Assembly: GCF_001262075.1 (NCBI RefSeq)
Contig: NZ_CP012073.1
Location: 1,116,001 to 1,180,000, forward strand
Direction: 5' to 3'
Source: Ottowia sp. oral taxon 894
Lineage (GTDB): Bacteria; Pseudomonadota; Gammaproteobacteria; Burkholderiales; Burkholderiaceae_C
Length of the DNA stretch: 64,000 nt
Notes under the pieces: model-generated
Databases searched by the model: none
Told to the model about the DNA's origin: nothing
What the model saw: the letters and a program-made list of their open reading frames with translations, nothing else
In this document: piece by piece, positions 33,602 to 41,753 of the stretch
Layout: every line of letters starts with the position of its first letter
Numbering within the stretch: the stretch's first letter is position 1
Made by a program: the position numbers and the translations under genes

Positions 33602-34245
33602 GGCCCGAACCCCTCGCTGCGCGCGTCGGTATCCGAGGCCAGCGGCGCGCGCATGGGCACGATGAGCAGCGGCCAGGGCGGCTGCGGCCCGCGAATGTCA
33701 AGCGCCACGGCGGACGGAATGCGCGCGCGCCGTCCGGCGGCTGCGGCCCAGTCGCCCACCCATTCGCCGCTCAAGGGGTGCCGGTAGCGGATGGACAGGC
33801 CCGTGACCGGCTGCGCCAGCGCCTGCCACGGCGCGCGCGCCCAGTCAATGCCGCCCGGCTCATCGCTCCACGGGGCGTAGCGCAGCACCAGGCGGCCTTG
33901 CCCGTTCACATCGCGCTCCAGCGCCAGGCGCATGAAGTGCCGCCCGCCCAGGCCGTAGCGCGCGGGCATCACGCCCACCCATTCCACGGCTTGCGCCTGT
34001 CCGCTGAAAAAGGGCCGCAACCGCTCGTTGCCCTGCCGCACGGGGCGCAGCGAGGCTTGCGAGAGCGCCTCCTGCAAAAAGCGCGCGGCCAGGCGCAAGT
34101 CTTCGGCGGACTGCACGCGCGCGTCCACCCGCTCTTCGGTTTGCGCGGCGGAGTACAGGGTCGAACCCAGCGCCAGCATCAGCAGCGAAAGCAGCGCCAT
34201 GGCGATGAGCACTTCCATCAGGGTAAAGCCGCGCTGGCGCGTCAT
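33598..34245 (-). CDS. gspJ: Type II secretion minor pseudopilin GspJ
   Basis: GspJ is a tip pseudopilin. The 215-residue protein has a short five-residue basic leader and cleavage site MTRQRG/FTLMEVLIAMALLS with Glu at +5. The C-terminal beta domain includes PLSGEWVGDW and ends with DARSEGFGP. The ATG at 34245 overlaps the gspI stop, and the stop overlaps the gspK ATG. A longer upstream frame lies inside gspI. Confidence 0.93.
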   Translation of the reverse strand: MTRQRGFTLMEVLIAMALLSLLMLALGSTLYSAAQTEERVDARVQSAEDLRLAARFLQEALSQASLRPVRQGNERLRPFFSGQAQAVEWVGVMPARYGLGGRHFMRLALERDVNGQGRLVLRYAPWSDEPGGIDWARAPWQALAQPVTGLSIRYRHPLSGEWVGDWAAAAGRRARIPSAVALDIRGPQPPWPLLIVPMRAPLASDTDARSEGFGP

Positions 34246-34760
34246 CGCATCAGCCCTCCGGGTTGCGGGCGCTGCTCGGGGCGCAGGGTTTGCAGCGTCA
34301 TCTCGCGCGGCGGGTCGTCGCCCCAGCGCACGGTAATGCGCAGCTCGTGCAGCAGCGGCGCGGCAGGGTTGGCCGACGAGACGGGCGTGGCAAAGGGCGC
34401 GCTGCGCAATTGCCAGGCCATGCCCGCCGATTCGCCCCCTTCGGCCAGCCCTTGCGCGGGCACCGTCTCGTGCAGCGCCAGCAGCGACTCGGCCAGCAGC
34501 GCCGCCCGCTCGCGCGCCGTCACATCCGCCGTTTGCCGCGCGCTGCTGCCCATCGCCTGATAAAGCAGCCCGATGGACAGCGACATGATGGCAAAGGCCA
34601 CCAGCACTTCCAGCAGCGAAAAGCCGCCTTGCAGGGCGGCATTCAGGGCGATATTCCGCTCCTTGTTCAATAGCAGGAAGTCCCCGCATTCATTGTGGCA
34701 AACGCCTTTTTCGGGGCGTTTGATTTGCTCCTTCTTTTGAGGCGCGGCGGCGGCGTTCAT
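34242..34760 (-). CDS. gspI: Type II secretion minor pseudopilin GspI
   Basis: GspI is a tip pseudopilin. The 172-residue frame from the ATG at 34760 (overlapping the gspH stop) contains the cleavage site LQGG/FSLLEVLVAFAIMSLSI with Glu at +5, but 46 residues precede it because a family A repeat lies in frame. A TTG inside the repeat at 34670 would give a 15-residue leader (NKERNIALNAALQGG), much closer to the family norm, so the true start may be there. The soluble domain ends RPQPGGLMR. Confidence 0.88.
   Translation of the reverse strand: MNAAAAPQKKEQIKRPEKGVCHNECGDFLLLNKERNIALNAALQGGFSLLEVLVAFAIMSLSIGLLYQAMGSSARQTADVTARERAALLAESLLALHETVPAQGLAEGGESAGMAWQLRSAPFATPVSSANPAAPLLHELRITVRWGDDPPREMTLQTLRPEQRPQPGGLMR
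34655..34739 (-). repeat. Family A repeat inside the gspI leader
   Basis: On the minus strand it reads AAGAAGGAGCAAATCAAACG, GCGTTTGCCACAATG, GGGGACTTCCTGCTATTG and AACAAGGAGCGGAAT. It is the GGGGAC subtype, like the copies at 14386 and 35292. It is read in frame between the ATG of gspI and its prepilin cleavage site. Confidence 0.8.
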
Positions 34761-35260
34761 GGCGTCGCTCCCGCTGCCTCGCCGCTGGCTGGCTCCTGCT
34801 CCACGCGGCCAGAAAACCAGTCCACCCGCAGGCGCACGCCGCTGCCGGAGGGGCGGATGAGATCCACGCTGCCGCCCGTGGCGCCGCCGCGCGGCAGAAA
34901 GCGGATGCCCATTTCCTGCCCGTCAGCGCTCGTTTCCTGCCGCGCCGCCACGGCGCGCAGTTGCAGCGAATCGGGCACGGCGTGGCGCTCGCCGCCTTCC
35001 ATGCCGTAAGTGCGCTCGCGCAGGTTCACCGTAAAGCGCGCCTCCACGCCTTCGCTTTGCGCCCGCTGGCGCGCCGCGCGCATTTCAGTGACGATGCCGC
35101 GCACCGCGCTGCGGTATTGCGCCGTCTCGTACATGCGCCCCAGCGAAGCGGGCGCCAGCGCCATCACCAGCGCCAAAATGGCAAACACCACCATCAGCTC
35201 CACCAGGGTGAAGCCGCTGAAGCGGTGTGGCGCGCGCGGGGCGAAGCGAAGCGAGGGCAT
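34757..35260 (-). CDS. gspH: Type II secretion pseudopilin GspH
   Basis: GspH is a minor pseudopilin. The 167-residue product has a basic 16-residue leader and the site HRFSG/FTLVELMVVFAILALVM with Glu at +5. The ATG at 35260 is preferred; an in-frame TTG at 35299 falls inside a family A repeat and would add 13 residues. The stop overlaps the gspI ATG. Confidence 0.9.
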   Translation of the reverse strand: MPSLRFAPRAPHRFSGFTLVELMVVFAILALVMALAPASLGRMYETAQYRSAVRGIVTEMRAARQRAQSEGVEARFTVNLRERTYGMEGGERHAVPDSLQLRAVAARQETSADGQEMGIRFLPRGGATGGSVDLIRPSGSGVRLRVDWFSGRVEQEPASGEAAGATP

Positions 35261-35291
35261 GCGGAAAGCGGCGGACTGAAGCCATTTACTC

Positions 35292-35380
35292 CTGGACAAG
35301 GAGCGAATCCAGACCCCGCAAAAAGCGTTTGGCGCAATCAGGACGGGGACTTCTTGCTATTGGAAAAGAAGCAAATAAGG
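35292..35380 (+). repeat. Dispersed repeat family A between gspG and gspH
   Basis: It reads GACAAGGAGCGAATCCAGAC, GCGTTTGGCGCA, GGGGACTTCTTGCTATTGG and AAGAAGCAAATAA. It has the opposite orientation to the gsp genes and fills most of the gap between gspG and gspH. It is the third copy within 2 kb of this operon. Confidence 0.8.
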
Positions 35381-35427
35381 AAGGAAAGAGAGCTGGCGCG
35401 CGGCGGGCCGGACTGCGGCCCGCCCGT

Positions 35428-35880
35428 TCAGCGGCCATTGCTCACGTCGGCGTTTTCGCCTTCGCCGCCGGGCGCGTTGTCTGCGCCGTAGGAGGCGATT
35501 TCAAGGCCACCGCTGGGGCCGGGGTTGGCGTAGCGGTAGGGGTTGCCCCAGGGGTCGGTGGGCACGCCGCCTTTCATGTAGGGGCCGTTCCAGCCGCTGA
35601 CGGAGCCGGGTTTCTTGTCCAGCGCGGCCAGACCCTCTGCCGTGGTGGGGTAGCGGCCCGTGTCGAGCTTGTAGATGTCCAGCGACTTGGCGATTTCCTC
35701 GATTTGAAGCTTGGCGGTTTTGGTTTTGGCGCCGCCAAAGCGCTCCATGACTGCCGGGCCGACCAGCCCGGCCAGCAGGGCCAGGATGGCGATGACCACC
35801 AGCAGCTCAATGAGCGTGAAGCCCGCCTGGGCATGCGCGCGGGCGCGGGCGGGCGTGGGTTGCAGGCGCATGAAACGCAT
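35428..35880 (-). CDS. gspG: Type II secretion major pseudopilin GspG
   Basis: GspG is the main subunit of the pseudopilus. The 150-residue precursor has the site AQAG/FTLIELLVVIAILALLA with Glu at +5. The C-terminal signature DTGRYPTTAEGLAALDKKPG and DPWGNPYRYANPG are diagnostic of GspG. It lies 24 bp after gspF. Confidence 0.97.
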   Translation of the reverse strand: MRFMRLQPTPARARAHAQAGFTLIELLVVIAILALLAGLVGPAVMERFGGAKTKTAKLQIEEIAKSLDIYKLDTGRYPTTAEGLAALDKKPGSVSGWNGPYMKGGVPTDPWGNPYRYANPGPSGGLEIASYGADNAPGGEGENADVSNGR

Positions 35881-35904
35881 GGGTTTTCCTTTCTGTAGAG
35901 GGGT

Positions 35905-37128
35905 TTACTTCACCAGGTCATTGACGGAGATGATGCCCAGCAGGATGGAGACGATGATGGCCGCAATCAAGAGACCCAGCACGAGGATGAGGGCGGGTTC
36001 GAGCAGCGTCAGCCCGCGTTTGATGCCGGTTTCCACGTCGCGGTCAAGAATGGCCGCCAGCTCGTTCATCATGGCGCCGACGCGGCCTGTTTCTTCGCCC
36101 ACGCGCACCAGGTTGATGGCCAGCGGCTCGAAAACGCCGGTGGCGCGCATGGCGGGCACGATGCGCGAGCCTTCCTTGACGAGCGGGGCCATTTTGGCCA
36201 GCGCCTGCCGAAGGGCCTGATGGGTGACGGTTTCTACCGAGATGTGCAGCGCCGCCAGCAGCGGCACGCCGTTGTCCAGCAGCGTGCCCAGCGAGCGGGC
36301 AAAGAGCGTGAGCTGGTATTTGCGCACGATGGGGCCCAGCACCGGCAGCGCAATCAGGCGCGCCTGCCACCACTGCCGCCCCGCCGGCGTGCGCAGCCAG
36401 CGCCAGGCCAGCCAGCCCAGCGCCGCCGCGCCCAGCCCCAGCGCCAGCCCGTAGTGGCGAAAGCCCTGCCCCAGCAGCATGACCACGCGCGTGGGCATGG
36501 GCAGCGCGTCGCCCATGCCTTTGAACAGCTTTTCAAACTGCGGCACCACAAAACCCAGCATGCCCACCAGCGACAGCACGGCCACGCCCAGCAAGATGGC
36601 CGGATAGAGCGTGGCCGACACCACGCTCTCGCGCAGCGCGCGCAGGCGCTGCATGTGGCCGGCCAGGCGGTCAAGCACCTGCGGCATCTGGCCGCTGACT
36701 TCGCCCGAGCGGATCATGTTGATGTAGAAGTCGCCAAAGTGCGCCTGGTGCGCGGCCAGCGCGCGGCTGAAGGGCGCGCCGCCTTTCACGTCTTCCAGCA
36801 CTTTTTCCAGCATGGCGCGCACGCTGGGCTTGTGGCTCATGTCGATGAGCACGCGCAGCGCGGCATCGAGCGCCAGCCCGGCGCGCAGCATGATGGCCAG
36901 CTCGCTGGTGAGCGAGAGCACGTCGGCGGGCTTGACGGGGCCGCGCGCGGCGCGCGGGCGCGGGCCGGCCAGCGCCGCGCCTTCGGCCTGGCCGGCCGGC
37001 TGCACGCGTATGGGCGTCAGCCCCCGCTCGCGCAGCTGGCGCAGCACATCGGCTTCGGCGGCGGCTTCGGTGCGGCCTTCGGCGGCCTGGCCGTCGGCAT
37101 GGGCGGCGCGCCAGAGAAATTCAGGCAT
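35905..37128 (-). CDS. gspF: Type II secretion inner-membrane platform protein GspF
   Basis: GspF is the polytopic platform protein. The 407-residue product has two homologous cytoplasmic helical domains (about 70-190 and 275-395), each followed by membrane helices. The first repeat contains PFSRALAAHQAHFGDFYINM and the last helix reads ILVLGLLIAAIIVSILLGI. The ATG at 37128 overlaps the gspE stop by eight bases. Confidence 0.96.
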   Translation of the reverse strand: MPEFLWRAAHADGQAAEGRTEAAAEADVLRQLRERGLTPIRVQPAGQAEGAALAGPRPRAARGPVKPADVLSLTSELAIMLRAGLALDAALRVLIDMSHKPSVRAMLEKVLEDVKGGAPFSRALAAHQAHFGDFYINMIRSGEVSGQMPQVLDRLAGHMQRLRALRESVVSATLYPAILLGVAVLSLVGMLGFVVPQFEKLFKGMGDALPMPTRVVMLLGQGFRHYGLALGLGAAALGWLAWRWLRTPAGRQWWQARLIALPVLGPIVRKYQLTLFARSLGTLLDNGVPLLAALHISVETVTHQALRQALAKMAPLVKEGSRIVPAMRATGVFEPLAINLVRVGEETGRVGAMMNELAAILDRDVETGIKRGLTLLEPALILVLGLLIAAIIVSILLGIISVNDLVK

Positions 37129-38866
37129 CTGCGCCTTCCTGGCTGTCTTGCGTGACGCGCAGCACTTCATCCAGGCTGGTCAGGCCGGCGGCCACTTTGC
37201 GCAGGCCGTCGTCATAGAGCGTGTGCATGCCGCGCTGCACGGCCAGATGCTGAAGGCTGGCGGCGTCCTGGCCTTGCAAGATGGCGGCGCGCAGCGCGTC
37301 ATCCACCACCATCAGCTCGTGTATGCCCGTGCGGCCCTTGTAACCCGTGCCCCGGCAGCGCTCGCAGCCCACGGCCTTGTAAATGGGCGCGCCCTCGGGC
37401 AGAAAGCGCCCCAGCCCGGAGCTTTGCAGCAGCGCGGGCGCGGGCTGCAAGGCCGCCTTGCAGTGCCCGCACAGGCGCCGCACCAGGCGCTGGGCCAGCA
37501 CGCCATTGACGGTGGAAGTGATCAGGTAGCGCTCCACGCCCATGTCCTGCATGCGCACCACGGCGCTGGCGGCGGTGTTGGTGTGCAGGGTGGAAAGCAC
37601 CAGGTGGCCGGTGAGCGAGGACTGCACGGCAATCTGCGCCGTCTCGCCGTCGCGCATTTCGCCAATCATGATGATGTCGGGGTCTTGCCGCAGGATGGAG
37701 CGCAGCGCGCTGGCGAAGGTGAGGTTGATTTGCGCGTGCACCTGAATCTGGTTGATGCCCTCCAGCTGGTACTCCACGGGGTCTTCCACGGTGATGATTT
37801 TTTGCGTGGCCGCGTCCAGCTTGGCCAGCGCCGCGTAGAGCGTGGTCGTCTTGCCCGAACCCGTGGGGCCGGTCACCAGCAAAATGCCGTGCGGGCGGGC
37901 GATGAGCTGGTTGAAGCGCTCCAGCGTGTCTTTTTCAAAGCCCATGTCTTCCAGGCTGAAGCGCACGCTGGCGCGGTCGAGCACGCGCATCACCACGCTT
38001 TCGCCATACACCGTGGGCACGGTGGACACGCGCAAGTCCAGCTCGCGGCCCTTCACGCGCGTTTTGATGCGCCCGTCTTGCGGCAGGCGGCGCTCGGCAA
38101 TGTCCAGATGCGCCAGCAGCTTCACGCGCGAACTCACCGCCGCGCCCTGCTGCGGCGGCACGATTTCGCCGGGCAGCAGCACGCCGTCCACGCGGTAGCG
38201 CACGTGCAGGCCGTCGTCAAACGGCTCCAGGTGAATGTCAGAGGCGCGCAGCTCGATCACGCGGCCAATGATGTTGTTCACCAGGCGGATGACGGGCGCT
38301 TCACTGGCCAGATCGCGCAGGTGCTCCACGAAATCGCCCGCCTCGCCCTCGCCCAGCGGGCCAAAGCCCGATTCCGGCCCCTCGGCCTCGGCGGAAGGCT
38401 CCTCGAACAGGCGCTCCAGCGCCTTGTCGATCTCGGCGGCCAGCCCCACGGCGGGCAGCACCTCCAGCCCCGTGCTCAGGCGCAGCGCCTTGCACACAAA
38501 GGCGTCTTGCGGCGCGGCCATCGCCACGTGCAGCCGCCCCGCGTCGTCCTGCGCGAGCGGCAGCACGTGATGCGCGCGCAAAAAACCCGGCAGCAGCCCT
38601 TGCGGCTCCGGCGGCACGGCCGGAAAGGCTTCGCCCGTCACGAAAGGCACGCCCAGATGATCAGCCAGCGCGCGCGCGGCATCCACATCAGACACCAGCC
38701 CCAGGCTCACCAGCACGCGGTCGAGCGAGCCGCCCATCTCCCGCTGCGCTGCCAGCGCCCGCTCCAGATCGCGCGCGCCCAGCTTGCCCTCGCGCACCAG
38801 CCGCTCGCCGTAGCGCGGCCAGTCATCAGCGGCAAAAAGAGGGTCGGCAACAGGGCGTGAAGACAT
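37121..38866 (-). CDS. gspE: Type II secretion ATPase GspE
   Basis: GspE is the hexameric cytoplasmic ATPase that drives pseudopilus assembly. The 581-residue protein has an N-terminal N1E/MshEN-type region (about 10-160) and a RecA-like domain. Walker A is GPTGSGKTTTLYAAL, the Asp box reads ITVEDPVEYQLEGINQIQV, and a tetracysteine zinc site is present (CGHCKAALQ and CERCRGTGY). The ATG at 38866 starts the gsp operon; longer in-frame starts extend into the promoter region. Confidence 0.96.
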   Translation of the reverse strand: MSSRPVADPLFAADDWPRYGERLVREGKLGARDLERALAAQREMGGSLDRVLVSLGLVSDVDAARALADHLGVPFVTGEAFPAVPPEPQGLLPGFLRAHHVLPLAQDDAGRLHVAMAAPQDAFVCKALRLSTGLEVLPAVGLAAEIDKALERLFEEPSAEAEGPESGFGPLGEGEAGDFVEHLRDLASEAPVIRLVNNIIGRVIELRASDIHLEPFDDGLHVRYRVDGVLLPGEIVPPQQGAAVSSRVKLLAHLDIAERRLPQDGRIKTRVKGRELDLRVSTVPTVYGESVVMRVLDRASVRFSLEDMGFEKDTLERFNQLIARPHGILLVTGPTGSGKTTTLYAALAKLDAATQKIITVEDPVEYQLEGINQIQVHAQINLTFASALRSILRQDPDIIMIGEMRDGETAQIAVQSSLTGHLVLSTLHTNTAASAVVRMQDMGVERYLITSTVNGVLAQRLVRRLCGHCKAALQPAPALLQSSGLGRFLPEGAPIYKAVGCERCRGTGYKGRTGIHELMVVDDALRAAILQGQDAASLQHLAVQRGMHTLYDDGLRKVAAGLTSLDEVLRVTQDSQEGADA

Positions 38867-39058
38867 GAACGGGCAGGCTGGATGGGCAAAAACGGGGCGC
38901 AATGCTAGCGCACGCCCAGCGCACACGGAATGGGCGCGGCCCGCCAGGAAACCGCTTGCCCGCCGCTTTCCCCCTGACGGCATTGCCGAACGGTATGCCT
39001 GCCCCTCGCCGCTCGCGTTGCAGCGCCAAGGCGCACGGGCTTCGTCTGCCAGGGAATA

Positions 39059-39147
39059 TCAAAACAAGAGCAAATTAAGGGGCCAAAAATGCCAATTTGC
39101 GCAAATTGCACTAGGACCTCATGCTATGAATAAAAGAGCGAATTAAA
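39059..39147 (+). repeat. Dispersed repeat family A upstream of gspE
   Basis: It starts AAAACAAGAGCAAATTAAGG, contains TTTGCGCA and GCACTAGGACCTC, and ends ATGCTATGAATAAAAGAGCG. It is close to the 17715 copy at the right end. It lies in the 38867-39253 gap between gspE and fadD, which holds no gene. Confidence 0.85.
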
Positions 39148-39253
39148 GGGCGGGCAAATGGGCGTGTTCCGCCCATCCCGCCACGCGGCGCCAGCTTCGA
39201 GGCGGCCCGGGCTGCCGCTGCCAGCGCGGCAGAAGATGCCTGCGCCGGCAGAG

Positions 39254-40951
39254 TCATTCACCCGCTTTCGCAGGCTCTCGCAGCTCGCGGCGCAGCACTT
39301 TGCCGACGGGCGATTTGGGCAGGCTGGCGCGAAATTCGATGCGCGAGGGGCGCTTGTAGCCCGTCAGGCAGCGGCGGGCGTGCTGGCGCAGCGCTTCTTC
39401 GGTGAGGCTCTCGTCCTTGCGCACGACAACGAGTTTGACGGCTTCGCCCGTTTTGTCGTCGGGCACGCCCACCACGGCCGCTTCCAGCACGCCGGGCACG
39501 GCGGCCATCACGTCTTCCACTTCATTGGGATAGACGTTGAAGCCGCTGACCAAAATCATGTCTTTCTTGCGGTCCACGATGCGGATGTAGCCTTTTTCGT
39601 CCATCACGCCGATGTCGCCCGTTTTGAAATAGCCGTCGGCGGTCATGGCCAGCGCGGTTTCATCGGGGCGCTGCCAGTAGCCGGCCATGACTTGCGGGCC
39701 TTTGATGGCGATTTCGCCGCTTTGTCCCTGGGGCACTTCGCGGCCCTCGTCATCGAGCAGGCGCACGTCGGTATTGGGCAGGGGCAGGCCGATGGCGCCG
39801 CTGTATTCGTGCAAGGTGACGGGGTTGCAGCAGGCAATGGGCGCGGTTTCAGACAAGCCGTAGCCCTCGCAAACGGGCGTGCCCGTGCGCTGAAGCCACT
39901 GCTGGGCCACGGCGCTTTGCACCGATGAGCCGCCGCCCACGGCCACTTTCAAATGGCTCCAGTCCACCTTGTCGAAGTCCGGGTGATGCAGCATGCCGTT
40001 GAACAGCGTATTGACCGCCGGGAGCTGGTGAAACTTGTGGCGAGCCAGCTCGCGCAGCGTGGCCTTCATGTCGCGCGGGTTGGGAATGAGCACCGTCTTG
40101 CCGCCAATGCGCAGCGTCAGGATCAGGCTGGCCGTGAAGGCGAAGATGTGATAAAGCGGCAGGGCGCAGATGCCGATGATTTGCTGGCCTTCAGGCACGT
40201 TTTTGAGCACGGGCTGGTACCACGCCTGCGCTTGCAGGGCATTGGCCACCAGGTTGCGGTGCAGCAGCATCGCGCCCTTGGGCACGCCCGTGGTGCCGCC
40301 GGTGTATTGCAAAACGGCAATGTCATCGGGCTGCACGGGCGGGGCCTGAAAAGGCAGCCTGCGCCCCTTGGCGATGGCCTTGGCGTAGCGCACCGCGCCC
40401 GGCAGGCGAAAAGCCGGAACGGCCTTGCGCACGTGGCGCAGCACAAAGTCCACCACCGCGCCGCGCACCCAGCCCAGGCGCTCGCCCACACTGGCGAGGA
40501 TGACGTTTTGCACCTGGGTCTGCGGCAGGCAGGCTTGCACCGTGTCGGCAAAGTTTTCCATCACCACCAGCGCCCGGGCGCCCGAGTCATTGAGCTGGTG
40601 CTCCAGCTCGCGCGGGGTGTAGAGCGGATTGACATTCACCACCACCATGCCCGCGCGCAGCACGGCGGCCACCGTTTCGGCGTACTGGGGCACGTTGGGC
40701 ATCATCACCGCCACGCGGTCGCCCTTTTTCAGCCCGCGCGATTGCAAAAAGGCCGCCAGCGCGCGGCTTTGGCGCTCCAGCTCGGCGTAGCTGTATTCGC
40801 GGCCCATGTAGCTCAAGGCCGCCCGGCTGGCGAACTGGCTGAAACTGGCCTCAAGCAGCGCGGCCAGCGTAGGAAAGGCGGCCACGTCAATGCTGGCGGG
40901 CACGCCTTCAGGGTATTGACCAAGCCAAGGGCATTGCGAAGCGGGGTTCAT
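39254..40951 (-). CDS. fadD: Long-chain fatty acid-CoA ligase FadD
   Basis: This 565-residue ANL-superfamily enzyme activates long-chain fatty acids to acyl-CoA. The P-loop reads YTGGTTGVPKGAMLLHRNL. The adenylation motif is GYGLSETAP, and the hinge and C-terminal motifs include FKTGDIGVMDEKGYIRIVDR and DMILVSGFNVYPNEVED. The length matches FadD. It stands alone between repeat-bearing gaps, so no pathway context is visible here. Confidence 0.94.
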   Translation of the reverse strand: MNPASQCPWLGQYPEGVPASIDVAAFPTLAALLEASFSQFASRAALSYMGREYSYAELERQSRALAAFLQSRGLKKGDRVAVMMPNVPQYAETVAAVLRAGMVVVNVNPLYTPRELEHQLNDSGARALVVMENFADTVQACLPQTQVQNVILASVGERLGWVRGAVVDFVLRHVRKAVPAFRLPGAVRYAKAIAKGRRLPFQAPPVQPDDIAVLQYTGGTTGVPKGAMLLHRNLVANALQAQAWYQPVLKNVPEGQQIIGICALPLYHIFAFTASLILTLRIGGKTVLIPNPRDMKATLRELARHKFHQLPAVNTLFNGMLHHPDFDKVDWSHLKVAVGGGSSVQSAVAQQWLQRTGTPVCEGYGLSETAPIACCNPVTLHEYSGAIGLPLPNTDVRLLDDEGREVPQGQSGEIAIKGPQVMAGYWQRPDETALAMTADGYFKTGDIGVMDEKGYIRIVDRKKDMILVSGFNVYPNEVEDVMAAVPGVLEAAVVGVPDDKTGEAVKLVVVRKDESLTEEALRQHARRCLTGYKRPSRIEFRASLPKSPVGKVLRRELREPAKAGE

Positions 40952-41544
40952 ATCAGGGTTCCTCTTTGTCTGTCAAAACGCGGCGGATTGTGGACAGGCT
41001 ACAAGAAAAAGTATTCTTTTTCCTGCGAGTGAACCCATATTTGAACCAAAAGTATCGTTAAATGATTCTCTGCTGGCGCTGGCAGCCCCCTATGCGCCGG
41101 ACAAGCGGCCAGACGATAGGCACACACGGCAGGCTTGAACGCTCTTTTCACGAGGGTAAAAGCCACGCGGGCTTGCAAGCTGGCAGAACCCGCTCGCGGC
41201 CTGGCGGCGAAGAGCGAACGGCGCAGCTCTTGGACAAAGCACAGGAGAGAGAAAGCAGGCGAAGCCGCTCCGAATTGCTCCGCGCCTCGAATCCCTAGGA
41301 AAAATGCGATCCCTCTGCGACAAGAAACAGGGATTTATTCAAACGGATATTGAGCGCCGGCTCCACTTGTCCAGACCGCCTGCTGACCATGGCAACAGCC
41401 CACCGCAAGGCTGGACGCGTTTGCCTCTGGGCATTTGCTCCATCAAGCCGACGGTGCTTGTTTGGAATCCACTGCGACTGCACGAGCGTATGAAGACAAC
41501 TTCAGATGGTGTGCAGTCCACCTTGAACAGGTGGTGAATGGCTT
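40952..41544. other. Non-coding gap before the CRISPR locus
   Basis: About 590 bp between fadD and the tracrRNA gene contains only short, unsupported frames (up to about 78 codons, without good ribosome-binding sites). I see no repeat family, IS end or integrase remnant. It may contain the fadD promoter and relics of the boundary where the CRISPR locus joined the chromosome. Confidence 0.5.
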
Positions 41545-41548
41545 TCTG

Positions 41549-41637
41549 GAAAAGCGAAAGCCCCGTATACGGGGCTTTCCATTTGGTGCATCTAAAGCTT
41601 GTTAGCGGTAGAGCGCATTTCCCAGTGATCAGGGCTT
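41549..41637 (-). ncRNA. tracrRNA of the type II-C system
   Basis: On the minus strand the anti-repeat (41630 to 41609, starting GATCACTGGGAAATGCGC) is perfectly complementary to 22 nt of the repeat when the array is read from the minus strand. Then come a short bulge, an AACAAGCTTTAGATGCACC stretch like the nexus region of Neisseria-type tracrRNAs, and a terminator stem GAAAGCCCC/GGGGCTTTC (41579-41556) with a TTTT tail. Length is about 88 nt. It is transcribed away from cas9. No stem of this kind exists for a plus-strand tracrRNA, which fixes the polarity. Confidence 0.9.
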
Positions 41638-41642
41638 CGAAG

Positions 41643-41650
41643 AGTATAGC
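41643..41650 (-). promoter_or_regulatory. Extended -10 promoter for tracrRNA
   Basis: TGCTATACT on the minus strand fits an extended -10 element and would start transcription near 41636, six bases before the anti-repeat. The -35 region is weak, as is common for extended -10 promoters. Confidence 0.7.
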
Positions 41651-41689
41651 AACTTGTTGCAAATAAAAGCACAGGGTTTTCACCGATGC

Positions 41690-41709
41690 ACACGCGTTCG
41701 TTAGCGTGT
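41690..41709. promoter_or_regulatory. Inverted repeat in the cas9-tracrRNA intergenic region
   Basis: ACACGC and GCGTGT are separated by eight bases between the divergent tracrRNA and cas9 genes. It could be an operator or part of the cas9 leader. No T tract follows, so it is not a terminator. Confidence 0.4.
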
Positions 41710-41753
41710 ACTAATTGATTTACTTGAAACAAATTGCACTAAAAGGAAAACGA

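Noticed and set aside
41339..41683. 114-codon minus-strand frame before cas9
   Set aside because: It covers the tracrRNA gene including its anti-repeat and terminator, and shows no protein features.
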